DNA of 64,000 bases, taken from NCBI GenBank assembly GCA_036417435.1, contig JAZAQT010000774.1, positions 124,001-188,000 of the forward strand, given 5' to 3'. Origin of the DNA: Inia geoffrensis. Lineage: Eukaryota > Chordata > Mammalia > Artiodactyla > Iniidae. Shown here one piece after another: positions 35,969 through 49,853 of the stretch. The number at the start of each line of letters is the position of its first letter. The first letter of the stretch is position 1. Made by a program: the position numbers and the translations under genes. Under the pieces are notes generated by a model. That model was not told the origin of the DNA. It did no database searches and worked only from the letters and a program-made list of their open reading frames with translations.

Positions 35969-37704
35969 TTGGCCAAAAAGGGCGTATGCGTTTTTTCCTG
36001 AATATATTCAGGAAAAAACGCATACGCCCTTTTTGGCCAACCAAGCAAGCCTGCAATGGAAATCCGCACTACAAGGAAGTCTCACTTCCCACCGATCCAA
36101 AGGGCCGTCCGAAAAAAGTGTAAAATCCAGAGAGGCAGGACAGGCCGTGGAGAACCGGCAGCCTTGTTATGCTGATGGGCGGGATGTAAATTGCCAACAG
36201 CCACTCTGGAGAAGTGGATGGTGTTTCCTGGAACAAAGAAAAAACCAAGCTAGAGAGCCTAGGGCAATTCCACTTATGGTGCTATAGATTCGGAAAATTT
36301 AAATGAAAAAGACACAGCCACACCAAAGTTTGGGGCTGCTCTGTGTACGTGATCCTTCACTATGGTACAACTTTAATAGCCCAGAAAGAGAAAAATGGAT
36401 ATAGAAGTTGTGGTACATCCCTACAATGGAATATCACTCAACAATGAAATCCATGGCAACACACCAGTAGCAGCATAATGACAGGATTTAGTTATGATGA
36501 TTCTAAGTGAAATAAGTCACACAGAAAAAGAAACATCATAAGATATCACTAATACCGGGAATGTAAACACGGCTACGTGTGAACTGCATTACAAAACACA
36601 ACAGAGTCTCACATTTACAAAAGAAACTTATGTTTGCTTAAGGGGAAAGGAGAGTGGGGAGGCTGCATAAAACCAGAGGTTCATATTAGGACAGATACCA
36701 TTCCATAAGCCAAATATATATTAGACAAGACCTACTCCTTGCTCAACGAAATGGACTCAACACCCCGTATTCAAAACCTAGGAATATGCCTGACTATGAA
36801 GAAAATTAAAACCCATACATTTATAGGTCTCCATAAGAAAATCATTTGTGTACAGCACCATACACACAGCAGTGTCAATAAGCTAAATCCCCTTATAAAA
36901 ATAAATTTGAAAAACAAAACACAAGGACTGTGAAATAGAGAGAAATTCTTAAATAAGTCCTTCAGGGCTTGTGAGGAATCTTGGATTTACCACCTCTACA
37001 TCCACAGCTGGGGGAGAGATAAGGCTGGACACTTGGGGCTGATAGTATTGGTGAGGGAATGCAGACCCTTTGAGGTAATGGTGCATGGTTCCCATTCCAC
37101 GGGTCCCAAATCTCCACGTTTAAGGGATTTATCCTTCAGCTAAAATATGCATGGAAAACCCACAGTATGGTCCACGAAGTGATCAGGCATAATTTCTAAA
37201 ACTCATCGCCGTTTTCGCCCCCTGATACTCGAGTTCGCCTTTCCAGATGCGATATTAACATTCTCCCCACTTGGAGAGTCAGTGCCTTTGACCTCTTGTT
37301 TGGCACAGTTTCCAATTTCTGTGGAAGATGAACAGGAATAAGGAGAACCAATGAGCGGCTAACTCGATGTGTTTGGACGGGCACATTGAACTCTGATTTC
37401 CCTACAGGAAGAAGAATTCACCAAAGGCTCAGCGGGCCATGCCGGAACGAGATTAGGGCCTGAAGCAATTCTTCGGGTTTTCGGTCAGCTCACAAGAAAG
37501 CGAGTTGAGAAAAGGAGATCTTTGGCACTGTAACTCACAATCCTGCAGAGTTCCAAATGACCCCTATCATCCAAAAATTTATTGAAGGAAGGCTGTGAAG
37601 AGGACTTGAACGCGACGCAGAATTGCAGAAAACAGATATCAGGGGGTAGATAAGAATCGCTCTGAAAGCGTAGGAAAAGAGGCAGCAGTTCGACAGTGAT
37701 GCAC
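35969..37704 (+). repeat. Monomer R-4
   Basis: Palindrome 35969-36040, L1 about 36054-36924. Private marks are GTACGTGATCC near 36,347 and CCCACAGTATGG near 37,159; it shares CCTTCACTATGG with R-8. Confidence 0.9.
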
Positions 37705-39440
37705 TTGGCCAAAAAGGGCGTATGCGTTTTTTCCTGAATATATTCAGGAAAAAACGCATACGCCCTTTTTGGCCAACCAAGCAAGCCTGCAATGGAAATC
37801 CGCACTACAAGGAAGTCTCACTTCCCACCGATCCAAAGGGCCGTCCGAAAAAAGTGTAAAATCCAGAGAGGCAGGACAGGCCGTGGAGAACCGGCAGCCT
37901 TGTTATGCTGATGGGCGGGATGTAAATTGCCAACAGCCACTCTGGAGAAGTGGATGGTGTTTCCTGGAACAAAGAAAAAACCAAGCTAGAGAGCCTAGGG
38001 CACTTCCACTTACGGTGCTATAGATTCGGAAAATTTAAATGAAAAAGACACAGCCACACCAAAGTTTGGGGCTGCTCTGTGTACGGGATCCTTGACTATG
38101 GTACAACTTTAATAGCCCAGAAAGAGAAAAATGGATATAGAAGTTGTGGTACATCCCTACAATGGAATATCACTCAACAATGAAATCCATGGCAACACAC
38201 CAGTAGCAGCATAATGACAGGATTTAGTTATGATAATTCTAAGTGAAATAAGTCACACAGAAAAAGAAACATCATAAGATATCACTAATACCGGGAATGT
38301 AAACACGGCTAGGTGTGAACTGCATTACAAAGCACAACAGAGTCTCACATTTACAAAAGAAACTTATGCTTGCTTAAGGGGAAAGGAGAGTGGGGAGGCT
38401 GCATAAAACCAGAGGTTCACATTAGGACAGATACCATTCCATAAGCCAAATATATATTAGACAAGACCTACTCCTTGCTCAACGAAATGGACTCAACACC
38501 CCGTATTCAAAACCTAGGAATATGCCTGACTATGAAGAAAATTAAAACCCATACATTTATAGGTCTCCATAAGAAAATCATTTGTGTACAGCACCATACA
38601 CACAGCAGTGTCAATAAGCTAAATCCCCTTATAAAAATAAATTTGAAAAACAAAACACAAGGACTGTGAAATAGAGAGAAATTCTTAAATAAGTCCTTCA
38701 GGGCTTGTGAGGAATCTTGGATTTACCACCTCTACATCCACAGCTGGGGGAGAGATAAGGCTGGACACTTGGGGCTGATACTATTGGTGAGGGAATGCAG
38801 ACCCTTTGAGGTAATGGTGCATGGTTCCCATTCCACGGGTCCCAAATCTCCACGTTTAAGGGATTTATCCTTCAGCTAAAATATGCATGGAAAACCCAGA
38901 ATATGGTCCACGAAGTGATCAGGCATAATTTCTAAAACTCATCGCCATTTTCGCCCCCTGATACTCGAGTTCGCCGTTCCAGATGCGATATTAACATTCT
39001 CCCCACTTGGAGAGTCAGTGCCTTTGACCTCTTGTTTGGCACAGTTTGCAATTTCTGTGGAAGATGAACAGGAATAAGGAGAACCAATGAGCGGCTAACT
39101 CGATGTGTTTGGACGGGCACATTGAACTCTGATTTCCCTACAGGAAGAAGAATTCACCAAAGGCTAAGCGGGCCATGCCGGAACGAGATTAGGGCCTGAA
39201 GCAATTCTTCGGGTTTTCGGTCAGGTCACAAGAAAGCGAGTTGAGAAAAGGAGATCTTTGGCACTGTAACTCACAATCCTGCAGAGTTCCAAATGACCCC
39301 TATCATCCAAAAATATATTGAAGGAAGGCTGTCAAGAGGACTTGAACGCGACGCAGAATTGCAGAAAACAGATATCAGGGGTTAGATAAGAATTGCTCTG
39401 AAAGCGTAGGAAAAGAGGCAGCAGTTCGACAGTGATGCAC
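37705..39440 (+). repeat. Monomer R-5
   Basis: Palindrome 37705-37776, L1 about 37790-38660. Private marks are TTATGATAATTC near 38,228 and CCAAAAATATATTG near 39,308. Confidence 0.9.
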
Positions 39441-41175
39441 TTGGCCAAAAAGGGCGTATGCGTTTTTTCCTGAATATATTCAGGAAAAAAGGCATACGCC
39501 CTTTTTAGCCAACCAAGCAAGCCTGCAATGGAAATCCGCACTACAAGAAGTCTCACTTCCCACCGATCCAAAGGGCCGTCCGAAAAAAGTGTAAAATCCA
39601 GAGAGGCAGGACAGGCCATGGAGAACCGGCAGCCTTGTTATGCTGATGGGCGGGATGTAAATTGCCAACAGCCACTCTGGAGAAGTGGATGGTGTTTCCT
39701 GGAACAAAGAAAAAACCAAGCTAGAGAGCCTAGGGCACTTCCACTTACGGTGCTATAGATTCGGAAAATTTAAATGAAAAAGACACAGCCACACCAAAGT
39801 TTGGGGCTGCTCTGTGTACGGGATCCTTGACTATGGTACAACTTTAATAGCCGAGAAAGAGAAAAATGGATATAGAAGTTGTGGTACATCCCTACAATGG
39901 AATATCACTCAACAATGAAATCAATGGCAACACACCAGTAGCAGCATAATGACAGGATTTAGTTATGATGATTCTAAGTGAAATAAGTCACACAGAAAAA
40001 GAAACATCATAAGATATCACTAATACCGGGAATGTAAACACGGCTACGTGTGAACTGCATTACAAAACACAACAGAGTCTCACATTTACAAAAGAAACTT
40101 ATGCTTGCTTAAGGGGAAAGGAGAGTGGGGAGGCTGCATAAAACCAGAGGTTCACATTAGGACAGATACCATTCCATAAGCCAAATATATATTAGACAAG
40201 ACCTACTCCTTCCTCAACGAAATGGACTCAACACCCAGTATTCAAAACCTTGGAATATGCCTGACTATGAAGAAAATTAATACCCATACATTTATAGGTC
40301 TCCATAAGAAAATCATTTCTGTACAGCACCATACACACAGCAGTGTCAATAAGCTAAATCCCCTTATAAAAATAAATTTGAAAAACAAAACACAAGGACT
40401 GTGAAATAGAGAGAAATTCTTAAATAAGTCCTTCAGGGCTTGTGAGGAATCTTGGATTTACCACCTCTACATCCACAGCTGGGGGAGAGATAAGGCTGGA
40501 CACTTGGGGCTGATAGTATTGGTGAGGGAATGCAGACCCTTTGAGGTAATGGTGCATGGTTCCCATTCCACGGGTCCCAAATCTCCACGTTTAAGGGATT
40601 TATCCTTCAGCTAAAATATGCATGGAAAACCCAGAATATGGTCCACGAAGTGATCAGGCATAATTTCTAAAACTCATCGCCATTTTCGCCCCCTGATACT
40701 CGAGTTCGCCATTCCAGATGCGATATTAACATTCTCCCCACTTGGAGAGTCAGTGCCTTTGACCTCTTGTTTCGCACAGTTTGCAATTTCTGTGGAAGAT
40801 GAACAGGAATAAGGAGAACCAATGAGCAGCTAACTCGATGTGTTTGGACGGGCACATTGAACTCTGATTTCCCTACAGGAAGAAGAATTCACCAAAGGCT
40901 CAGCGGGCCATGCCGGAACGAGATTAGGGCCTGAAGCAATTCTTCGGGTTTTCGGTCAGCTCACAAGAAAGCGAGTTGAGAAAAGGAGATCTTTGGCACT
41001 GTAACTCACAATGCTGCAGAGTTCCAAATGACCCCTATCATCCAAAAATTTATTGAAGGAAGGCTGTGAAGAGGACTTGAACGCGACGCAGAATTGCAGA
41101 AAACAGATATCAGGGGGTAGATAAGAATTGCTCTGAAAGCGTAGGAAAAGAGGCAGCAGTTCGACAGTGATGCAC
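39441..41175 (+). repeat. Monomer R-6
   Basis: Palindrome 39441-39512 with two arm mismatches (G at 39,491 and A at 39,507), L1 about 39526-40396. CACCCAGTATTC near 40,232 is shared with R-10 and R-11. Confidence 0.9.
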
Positions 41176-42910
41176 TTGGCCAAAAGGGGCGTATGCGTTT
41201 TTTCCTGAATATATTGAGGAAAAAACGCATACGCCCTTTTTGGCCAACCAAGCAAGCCTGCAATGGAAATCCGCACTACAAGAAGTCTCACTTCCCACCG
41301 ATCCAAAGGGCCGTCCGAAAAAAGTGTAAAATCCAGAGAGGCAGGACAGGCCATGGAGAACCGACAGCCTTGTTATGCTGATGGGCGGGATGTAAATTGT
41401 CAACAGCCACTCTGGAGAAGTGGATGGTGTTTCCTGGAACAAAGAAAAAACCAAGCTAGAGAGCCTAGGGCACTTCCACTTATGGTGCTATAGATTCGGA
41501 AAATTTAAATGAAAAAGACACAGCCACACCAAAGTTTGGGGCTGCTCTGTGTACGGGATCCTTGACTATGGTACAACTTTAATAGCCCAGAAAGAGAAAA
41601 ATGGATATAGAAGTTGTGGTACATCCCTACAATGGAATATCACTCAACAATGAAATCAATGGCAACACACCAGTAGCAGCATAATGACAGGATTTAGTTA
41701 TGATGATTCTAAGTGAAATAAGTCACACAGAAAAAGAAACATCATAAGATATCACTAATACCGGGAATGTAAACACGGCTACTTGTGAACTGCATTACAA
41801 AACACAACAGAGTCTCACATTTACAAAAGAAACTTATGCTTGCTTAAGGGGAAAGGAGAGAGGGGAGGCTGCATAAAACCAGAGGTTCACATTAGGACAG
41901 ATACCATTCCATAAGCCAAATATATATTAGACAAGACCTACTCCTTGCTCAACCAAATGGACTCAAAACCCCGTATTCAAAACCTTGGAATATGCCTGAC
42001 TATGAAGAAAATTAAAACCCATACATTTATAGGTCTCCATAAGAAAATCATTTGTGTACAGCACCATACACACAGCAGTGTCAATAAGCTAAATCCCCTT
42101 ATAAAAATAAATTTGAAAAACAAAACACAAGGACTGTGAAATAGAGAGAAATTCTTAAATAAGTCCTTCAGGGCTTGTGAGGAATCTTGGATTTACCACC
42201 TCTACATCCACAGCTGGGGGAGAGATAAGGCTGGACACTTGGGGCTGATACTATTGGTGAGGGAATGCAGACCCTTTGAGGTAATGGTGCATGGTTCCCA
42301 TTCCACGGGTCCCAAATCTCCACGTTTAGGGGATTTATCCTTCAGCTAAAATATGCATGGAAAACCCAGAATATGGTCCACGAAGTGATCAGGCATAATT
42401 TCTAAAACTCATGGCCATTTTCGCCCCCTGATACTCGAGTTCGCCATTCCAGATGCGATATTAACATTCTCCCCACTTGGAGAGTCAGTGCCTTTGACCT
42501 CTTGTTTGGCACAGTTTGCAATTTCTGTGGAAGATGAACAGGAATAAGGAGAACCAATGAGCGGCTAACTCGATGTGTTTGGACGGGCACATTGAACTCT
42601 GATTTCCCTACAGGAAGAAGAATTCACCAAAGGCTCAGCGGGCCATGCCGGAACGAGATTAGGGCCTGAAGCAATTCTTCGGGTTTTCGGTCAGCTCACA
42701 AGAAAGCGAGTTGAGAAAAGGAGATCTTTGGCACTGTAACTCACAATCCTGCAGAGTTCCAAATGACCCCTATCATCCAAAAATTTATTGAAGGAAGGCT
42801 GTGAAGAGGACTTGAACGCGACGCAGAATTGCAGAAAACAGATATCAGGGGGTAGATAAGAATTGCTCTGAAAGCGTAGGAAAAGAGGCAGCAGTTCGAC
42901 AGTGATGCAC
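41176..42910 (+). repeat. Monomer R-7
   Basis: Palindrome 41176-41247 with mismatches at 41,186 (A to G) and 41,216 (TTGAGG), L1 about 41261-42131. Same subtype as R-1 and R-3. Confidence 0.9.
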
Positions 42911-44646
42911 TTGGCCAAAAAGGGCGTATGCGTTTTTTCCTGAATATATTCAGGAAAAAACGCATACGCCCTTTTTGGCCAACCAAGCAAGCCTGCAATG
43001 GAAATCCGCACTACAAGGAAGTCTCACTTCCCACCGATCCAAAGGGCCGTCCGAAAAAAGTGTAAAATCCAGAGAGGCAGGACAGGCCGTGGAGAACCGG
43101 CAGCCTTGTTATGCTGATGGGCGGGATGTAAATTGCCAACAGCCACTCTGGAGAAGTGGATGGTGTTTCCTGGAACAAAGAAAAAACCAAGCTAGAGAGC
43201 CTAGGGCACTTCCACTTATGGTGCTATAGATTCGGAAAATTTAAATGAAAAAGACACAGCCACACCAAAGTTTGGGGCTGCTCTGTGTACGGGATCCTTC
43301 ACTATGGTACAACTTTAATAGCCCAGAAAGAGAAAAATGGATATAGAAGTTGTGGTACATCCCTACAATGGAATATCACTCAACAATGAAATCCATGGCA
43401 ACACACCAGTAGCAGCATAATGACAGGATTTAGTTATGATGATTCTAAGTGAAATAAGTCACACAGAAAAAGAAACATCATAAGATATCACTAATACCGG
43501 GAATGTAAACACGGCTACGTGTGAACTGCATTACAAAACACAACAGAGTCTCACATTTACAAAAGAAACTTATGTTTGCTTAAGGGGAAAGGAGAGTGGG
43601 GAGGCTGCATAAAACCAGAGGTTCATATTAGGACAGATACCATTCCATAAGCCAAATATATATTAGACAAGACCTACTCCTTGCTCAACGAAATGGACTC
43701 AACACCCCGTATTCAAAACCTAGGAATATGCCTGACTATGAAGAAAATTAAAACCCATACATTTATAGGTCTCCATAAGAAAATCATTTGTGTACAGCAC
43801 CATACACACAGCAGTGTCAATAAGCTAAATCCCCTTATAAAAATAAATTTGAAAAACAAAACACAAGGACTGTGAAATAGAGAGAAATTCTTAAATAAGT
43901 CCTTCAGGGCTTGTGAGGAATCTTGGATTTACCACCTCTACATCCACAGCTGGGGGAGAGATAAGGCTGGACACTTGGGGCTGATAGTATTGGTGAGGGA
44001 ATGCAGACCCTTTGAGGTAATGGTGCATGGTTCCCATTCCACGGGTCCCAAATCTCCACGTTTAAGGGATTTATCCTTCAGCTAAAATATGCATGGAAAA
44101 CCCAGAATATGGTTCACGAAGTGATCAGGCATAATTTCTAAAACTCATCGCCATTTTCGCCCCCTGATACTCGAGTTCGCCGTTCCAGATGCGATATTAA
44201 CATTCTCCCCACTTGGAGAGTCAGTGCCTTTGACCTCTTGTTTGGCACAGTTTGCAATTTCTGTGGAAGATGAACAGGAATAAGGAGAACCAATGAGCGG
44301 CTAACTCGATGTGTTTGGACGGGCACATTGAACTCTGATTTCCCTACAGGAAGAAGAATTCACCAAAGGCTCAGCGGGCCATACCGGAACGAGATTAGGG
44401 CCTGAAGCAATTCTTCGGGTTTTCGGTCAGCTCAGAAGAAAGCGAGTTGAGAAAAGGAGATCTTTGGCACTGTAACTCACAATCCTGCAGAGTTCCAAAT
44501 GACCCCTATCATCCAAAAATTTATTGAAGTTAGGCTGTGAAGAGGACTTGAACGCGACGCCAAATTGCAGAAAACAGATATCAGGGGTTAGATAAGAATT
44601 GCTCTGAAAGCGTAGGAAAAGAGGCAGCAGTTCGACAGTGATGCAC
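42911..44646 (+). repeat. Monomer R-8
   Basis: Palindrome 42911-42982, L1 about 42996-43866. Counterpart of R-4. Confidence 0.9.
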
Positions 44647-46382
44647 TTGGCCAAAAAGGGCGTATGCGTTTTTTCCTGAATATATTCAGGAAAAAACGCA
44701 TACGCCCTTTTTGGCCAACCAAGCAAGCCTGCAATGGAAATCCGCACTACAAGGAAGTCTCACTTCCCACCGATCCAAAGGGCCGTCCGAAAAAAGTGTA
44801 AAATCCAGAGAGGCAGGACAGGCCGTGGAGAACCGGCAGCCTTGTTATGCTGATGGGCGGGATGTAAATTGCCAAGAGCCACTCTGGAGAAGTGGATGGT
44901 GTTTCCTGGAACAAAGAAAAAACCAAGCTAGAGAGCCTAGGGCACTTCCACTTATGGTGCTATAGATTCGGAAAATTTAAATGAAAAAGACACAGCCACA
45001 CCAAAGTTTGGGGCTGCTCTGTGTACGGGATCCTTGACTATGGTACAACTTTAATAGCCCAGAAAGAGAAAAATGGATATAGAAGTTGTGGTACATCCCT
45101 ACAATGGAATATCACTCAACAATGAAATCCATGGCAACACACCAGTAGCAGCATAATGACAGGATTTAGTTATGATGATTCTAAGTGAAATAAGTCACAC
45201 AGAAAAAGAAACATCATAAGATATCACTAATACCGGGAATGTAAACACGGCTACGTGTGAACTGCATTACAAAACACAACAGAGTCTCACATTTACAAAA
45301 GAAACTTATGCTTGCTTAAGGGGAAAGGAGAGTGGGGAGGCTGCATAAAACCAGAGGTTCATATTAGGACAGATACCATTCCATAAGCCAAATATATATT
45401 AGACAAGACCTACTCCTTGCTCAACGAAATGGACTCAACACCCCGTATTCAAAACCTAGGAATATGCCTGACTATGAAGAAAATTAAAACCCATACATTT
45501 ATAGGTCTCCATAAGAAAATCATTTGTGTACCGCACCATACACACAGCAGTGTCAATAAGCTAAATCCCCTTATAAAAATAAATTTGAAAAACAAAACAG
45601 AAGGACTGTGAAATAGAGAGAAATTCTTAAATAAGTCCTTCAGGGCTTGTGAGGAATCTTGGATTTACCACCTCTACATCCACAGCTGGGGGAGAGATAA
45701 GGCTGGACACTTGGGGCTGATACTATTGGTGAGGGAATGCAGACCCTTTGAGGTAATGGTGCATGGTTCCCATTCCACGGGTCCCAAATCTCCACGTTTA
45801 AGGGATTTATCCTTCAGCTAAAATATGCATGGAAAACCCAGAATATGGTCCACGAAGTGATCAGGCATAATTTCTAAAACTCATCGCCATTTTCGCCCCC
45901 TGATACTCGAGTTCGCCGTTCCAGATGCGATATTAACATTCTCCCCACTTGGAGAGTCAGTGCATTTGACCTCTTGTTTGGCACAGTTTGCAATTTCTGT
46001 GGAAGATGAACAGGAATAAGGAGAACCAATGAGCGGCTAACTCGATGTGTTTGGACGGGCACATTGAACTCTGATTTCCCTACAGGAAGAAGAATTCACC
46101 AAAGGCTCAGCGGGCCATGCCGGAACGAGATTAGGGCCTAAAGCAATTCTTCGGGTTTGCGGTCAGCTCACAAGAAAGCGAGTTGAGAAAAGGAGTTCTT
46201 TGGCACTGTAACTCACAATCCTGCAGAGTTCCAAATGACCCCTATCATCCAAAAATTTATTGAAGGAAGGCTGTGAAGAGGACTTGAACGCGACGCAGAA
46301 TTGCAGAAAACAGATATCAGGGGGTAGATAAGAATTGCTCTGAAAGCGTAGGAAAAGAGGCAGCAGTTCGACAGTGATGCAC
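44647..46382 (+). repeat. Monomer R-9
   Basis: Palindrome 44647-44718, L1 about 44732-45602. Counterpart of R-5. Private marks are GTGTACCGCACC near 45,526 and AGTGCATTTGACC near 45,958. Confidence 0.9.
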
Positions 46383-48117
46383 TTGGCCAAAAAGGGCGTA
46401 TGCGTTTTTTCCTGAATATATTCAGGAAAAAACGCATACGCCCTTTTTGGCCAACCAAGCAAGCCTGCAATGGAAATCCGCACTACAAGAAGTCTCACTT
46501 CCCACCGATCCAAAGGGCCGTCCGATAAAAGTGTAAAATCCAGAGAGGCAGGACATGCCATGGAGAACCGGCAGCCTTGTTATGCTGATGGGCGGGATGT
46601 AAATTGCCAACAGCCACTCTGGAGAAGTGGATGGTGTTTCCTGGAACAAAGAAAAAACCAAGCTAGAGAGCCTAGGGCACTTCCACTTTTGGTGCTATAG
46701 ATTCGGAAAATTTAAATGAAAAAGACACAGCCACACCAAAGTTTGGGGCTGCTCTGTGTACGGGATCCTTGACTATGGTACAACTTTAATAGCCCAGAAA
46801 GAGAAAAATGGATATAGAAGTTGTGGTACATCCGTACAATGGAATATCACTCAACAATGAAATCCATGGCAACACACCAGTAGCAGCATAATGACTGGAT
46901 TTAGTTATGATGATTCTAAGTGAAATAAGTCACACAGAAAAAGAAACATCATAAGATATCACTAATACCGGGAATGTAAACACGGCTACGTGTGAACTGC
47001 ATTACAAAACACAACAGAGTCTCACATTTACAAAAGAAACTTATGCTTGCTTAAGGGGAAAGGAGAGTGGGGAGGCTGCATAAAACCAGAGGTTCACATT
47101 AGGACAGATACCATTCCATAAGCCAAATATATATTAGACAAGACCTACTCCTTCCTCAACCAAATGGACTCAACACCCAGTATTCAAAACCTTGGAATAT
47201 GCCTGAGTATGAAGAAAATTAAAACCCATACATTTATAGGTCTCCATAAGAAAATCATTTGTGTACAGCACCATACACACAGCAGTGTCAATAAGCTAAA
47301 TCCCCTTATAAAAATAAATTTGAAAAACAAAACACAAGGACTGTGAAATAGAGAGAAATTCTTAAATAAGTCCTTCAGGGCTTGTGAGGAATCTTGGATT
47401 TACCACCTCTACATCCACAGCTGGGGGAGAGATAAGGCTGGACACTTGGGGCTGATACTATTGGTGAGGGAATGCAGACCCTTTGAGGTAATGGTGCATG
47501 GTTCCCATTCCACGGGTCCCAAATCTCCACGTTTAAGGGATTTATCCTTCAGCTAAAATATGCATGGAAAACCCAGAATATGGTCCACGAAGTGATCAGG
47601 CATAATTTCTAAAACTCATCGCCATTTGCGCCCCCTGATACTCGAGTTCGCCGTTCCAGATGCGATATTAACATTCTCCCCACTTGGAGAGTCAGGGCCT
47701 TTGACCTCTTGTTTGGCACAGTTTGCAATTTCTGTGGAAGATGAACAGGAATAAGGAGAACCAATGAGCGGCTAACTCGATGTGTTTGGACGGGCACATT
47801 GAACTCTGATTTCCCTACAGGAAGAAGAATTCACCAAAGGCTCAGCGGGCCATGCCGGAACGAGATTAGGGCCTGAAGCAATTCTTCGGGTTTTCGGTCA
47901 GCTCACAAGAAAGCGAGTTGAGAAAAGGAGATCTTTGGCACTGTAACTCACAATCCTGCAGAGTTCCAAATGACCCCTATCATCCAAAAATTTATTGAAG
48001 GAAGGCTGTGAAGAGGACTTGAACGCGACGCAGAATTGCAGAAAACAGATATCAGGGGGTAGATAAGAATTGCTCTGAAAGCGTAGGAAAAGAGGCAGCA
48101 GTTCGACAGTGATGCAC
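46383..48117 (+). repeat. Monomer R-10
   Basis: Palindrome 46383-46454, L1 about 46468-47338. Counterpart of R-6. Private marks are CCGATAAAAGTG near 46,522 and GCCATTTGCGCC near 47,621, the latter shared with R-11 and R-19. Confidence 0.9.
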
Positions 48118-49853
48118 TTGGCCAAAAAGGGCGTATGCGTTTTTTCCTGAATATATTCAGGAAAAAACGCATACGCCCTTTTTGGCCAACCAAGCAAGCC
48201 TGCAATGGAAATCCGCACTACAAGGAAGTCTCACTTCCCACGGATCCAAAGGGCCGTCCGAAAAAAGTGTAAAATCCAGAGAGGCAGGACAGGCCGTGGA
48301 GAACCGGCAGCCTTGTTATGCTGATGGGCGGGATGTAAATTGCCAACAGCCACTCTGGAGAAGTGGATGGTGTTTCCTGGAACAAAGAAAAAACCAAGCT
48401 AGAGGGCCTAGGGCACTTCCACTTATGGTGCTATAGATTCGGAAAATTTAAATGAAAAAGACACAGCCACACCAAAGTTTGGGGCTGCTCTGTGTACGGG
48501 ATCCTTGACTATGGTACAACTTTAATAGCCCAGAAAGAGAAAAATGGATATAGAAGTTGTGGTACATCCCTACAATGGAATATCACTCAACAATGAAATC
48601 CATGGCAACACACCAGTAGCAGCATAATGACAGGATTTAGTTATGATGATTCTAAGTGAAATAAGTCACACAGAAAAAGAAACATCATAAGATATCACTA
48701 ATACCGGGAATGTAAACACGGCTACGTGTGAACTGCATTACAAAACACAACAGAGTCTCACATTTACAAAAGAAACTTATGCTTGCTTAAGGGGAAAGGA
48801 GAGTGGGGAGGCTGCATAAAACCAGAGGTTCATATTAGGACAGATACCATTCCATAAGCCAAATATATATTAGACAAGACCTACTCCTTCCTCAACCAAA
48901 TGGACTCAACACCCAGTATTCAAAACCTTGGAATATGCCTGACTATGAAGAAAATTAAAACCCATACATTTATAGGTCTCCATAAGAAAATCATTTGTGT
49001 ACAGCACCATACACACAGCAGTGTCAATAAGCTAAATCCCCTTATAAAAATAAATTTGAAAAACAAAACACAAGGACTGTGAAATAGAGAGAAATTCTTA
49101 AATAAGTCCTTCAGGGCTTGTGAGGAATCTTGGATTTACCACCTCTACATCCACAGCTGGGGGAGAGATAAGGCTGGACACTTGGGGCTGATACTATTGG
49201 TGAGGGAATGCAGACCCTTTGAGGTAATGGTGCATGGTTCCCATTCCACGGGTCCCAAATCTCCACGTTTAAGGGATTTATCCTTCAGCTAAAATATGCA
49301 TGGAAAACCCAGAATATGGTCCACGAAGTGATCAGGCATAATTTCTAAAACTCATCGCCATTTGCGCCCCCTGATACTCGAGTTCGCCGTTCCAGATGCG
49401 ATATTAACATTCTCCCCACTTGGAGAGTCAGTGCCTTTGACCTCTTGTTTGGCACAGTTTGCAATTTCTGTGGAAGATGAACAGGAATAAGGAGAACCAA
49501 TGAGCGGCTAACTCGATGTGTTTGGACGGGCACATTGAACTCTGATTTCCCTACAGGAAGAAGAATTCACCAAAGGCTCAGCGGGCCATGCCGGAACGAG
49601 ATTAGGGCCTGAAGCAATTCTTCGGGTTTTCGGTCAGCTCACAAGAAAGCGAGTTGAGAAAAGGAGATCTTTGGCACTGTAACTCACAATCCTGCAGAGT
49701 TCCAAATGACCCCTATCATCCAAAAATTTATTGAAGGAAGGCTGTGAAGAGGACTTGAACGCGACGCAGAATTGCAGAAAACAGATATCAGGGGGTAGAT
49801 AAGAATTGCTCTGAAAGCGTAGGAAAAGAGGCAGCAGTTCGACAGTGATGCAC
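48118..49853 (+). repeat. Monomer R-11
   Basis: Palindrome 48118-48189, L1 about 48203-49073. CCCACGGATCC near 48,238 is shared with R-12. Confidence 0.9.

Larger units (their letters stand above)
32498..39440 (+). repeat. Right higher-order repeat, copy 1 (four monomers)
   Basis: Palindromes start at 32498, 34234, 35969 and 37705. Private marks recur 6,942 bp later: GTTTCGCACAG (about 33,828 and 40,770), GAGCAGCTAACTC, CAATGCTGCAGAG (about 34,069 and 41,011), and CCTTCACTATGG (about 36,354 and 43,296). Confidence 0.82.
39441..46382 (+). repeat. Right higher-order repeat, copy 2 (four monomers)
   Basis: Palindromes start at 39441, 41176, 42911 and 44647, equivalent to copy 1 at an offset of 6,942-6,943 bp. 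The first monomer resembles its counterpart less in its first half. A partial third copy continues into 46,383-48,117, which shares CACCCAGTATTC with 39,441-41,175. Confidence 0.8.
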
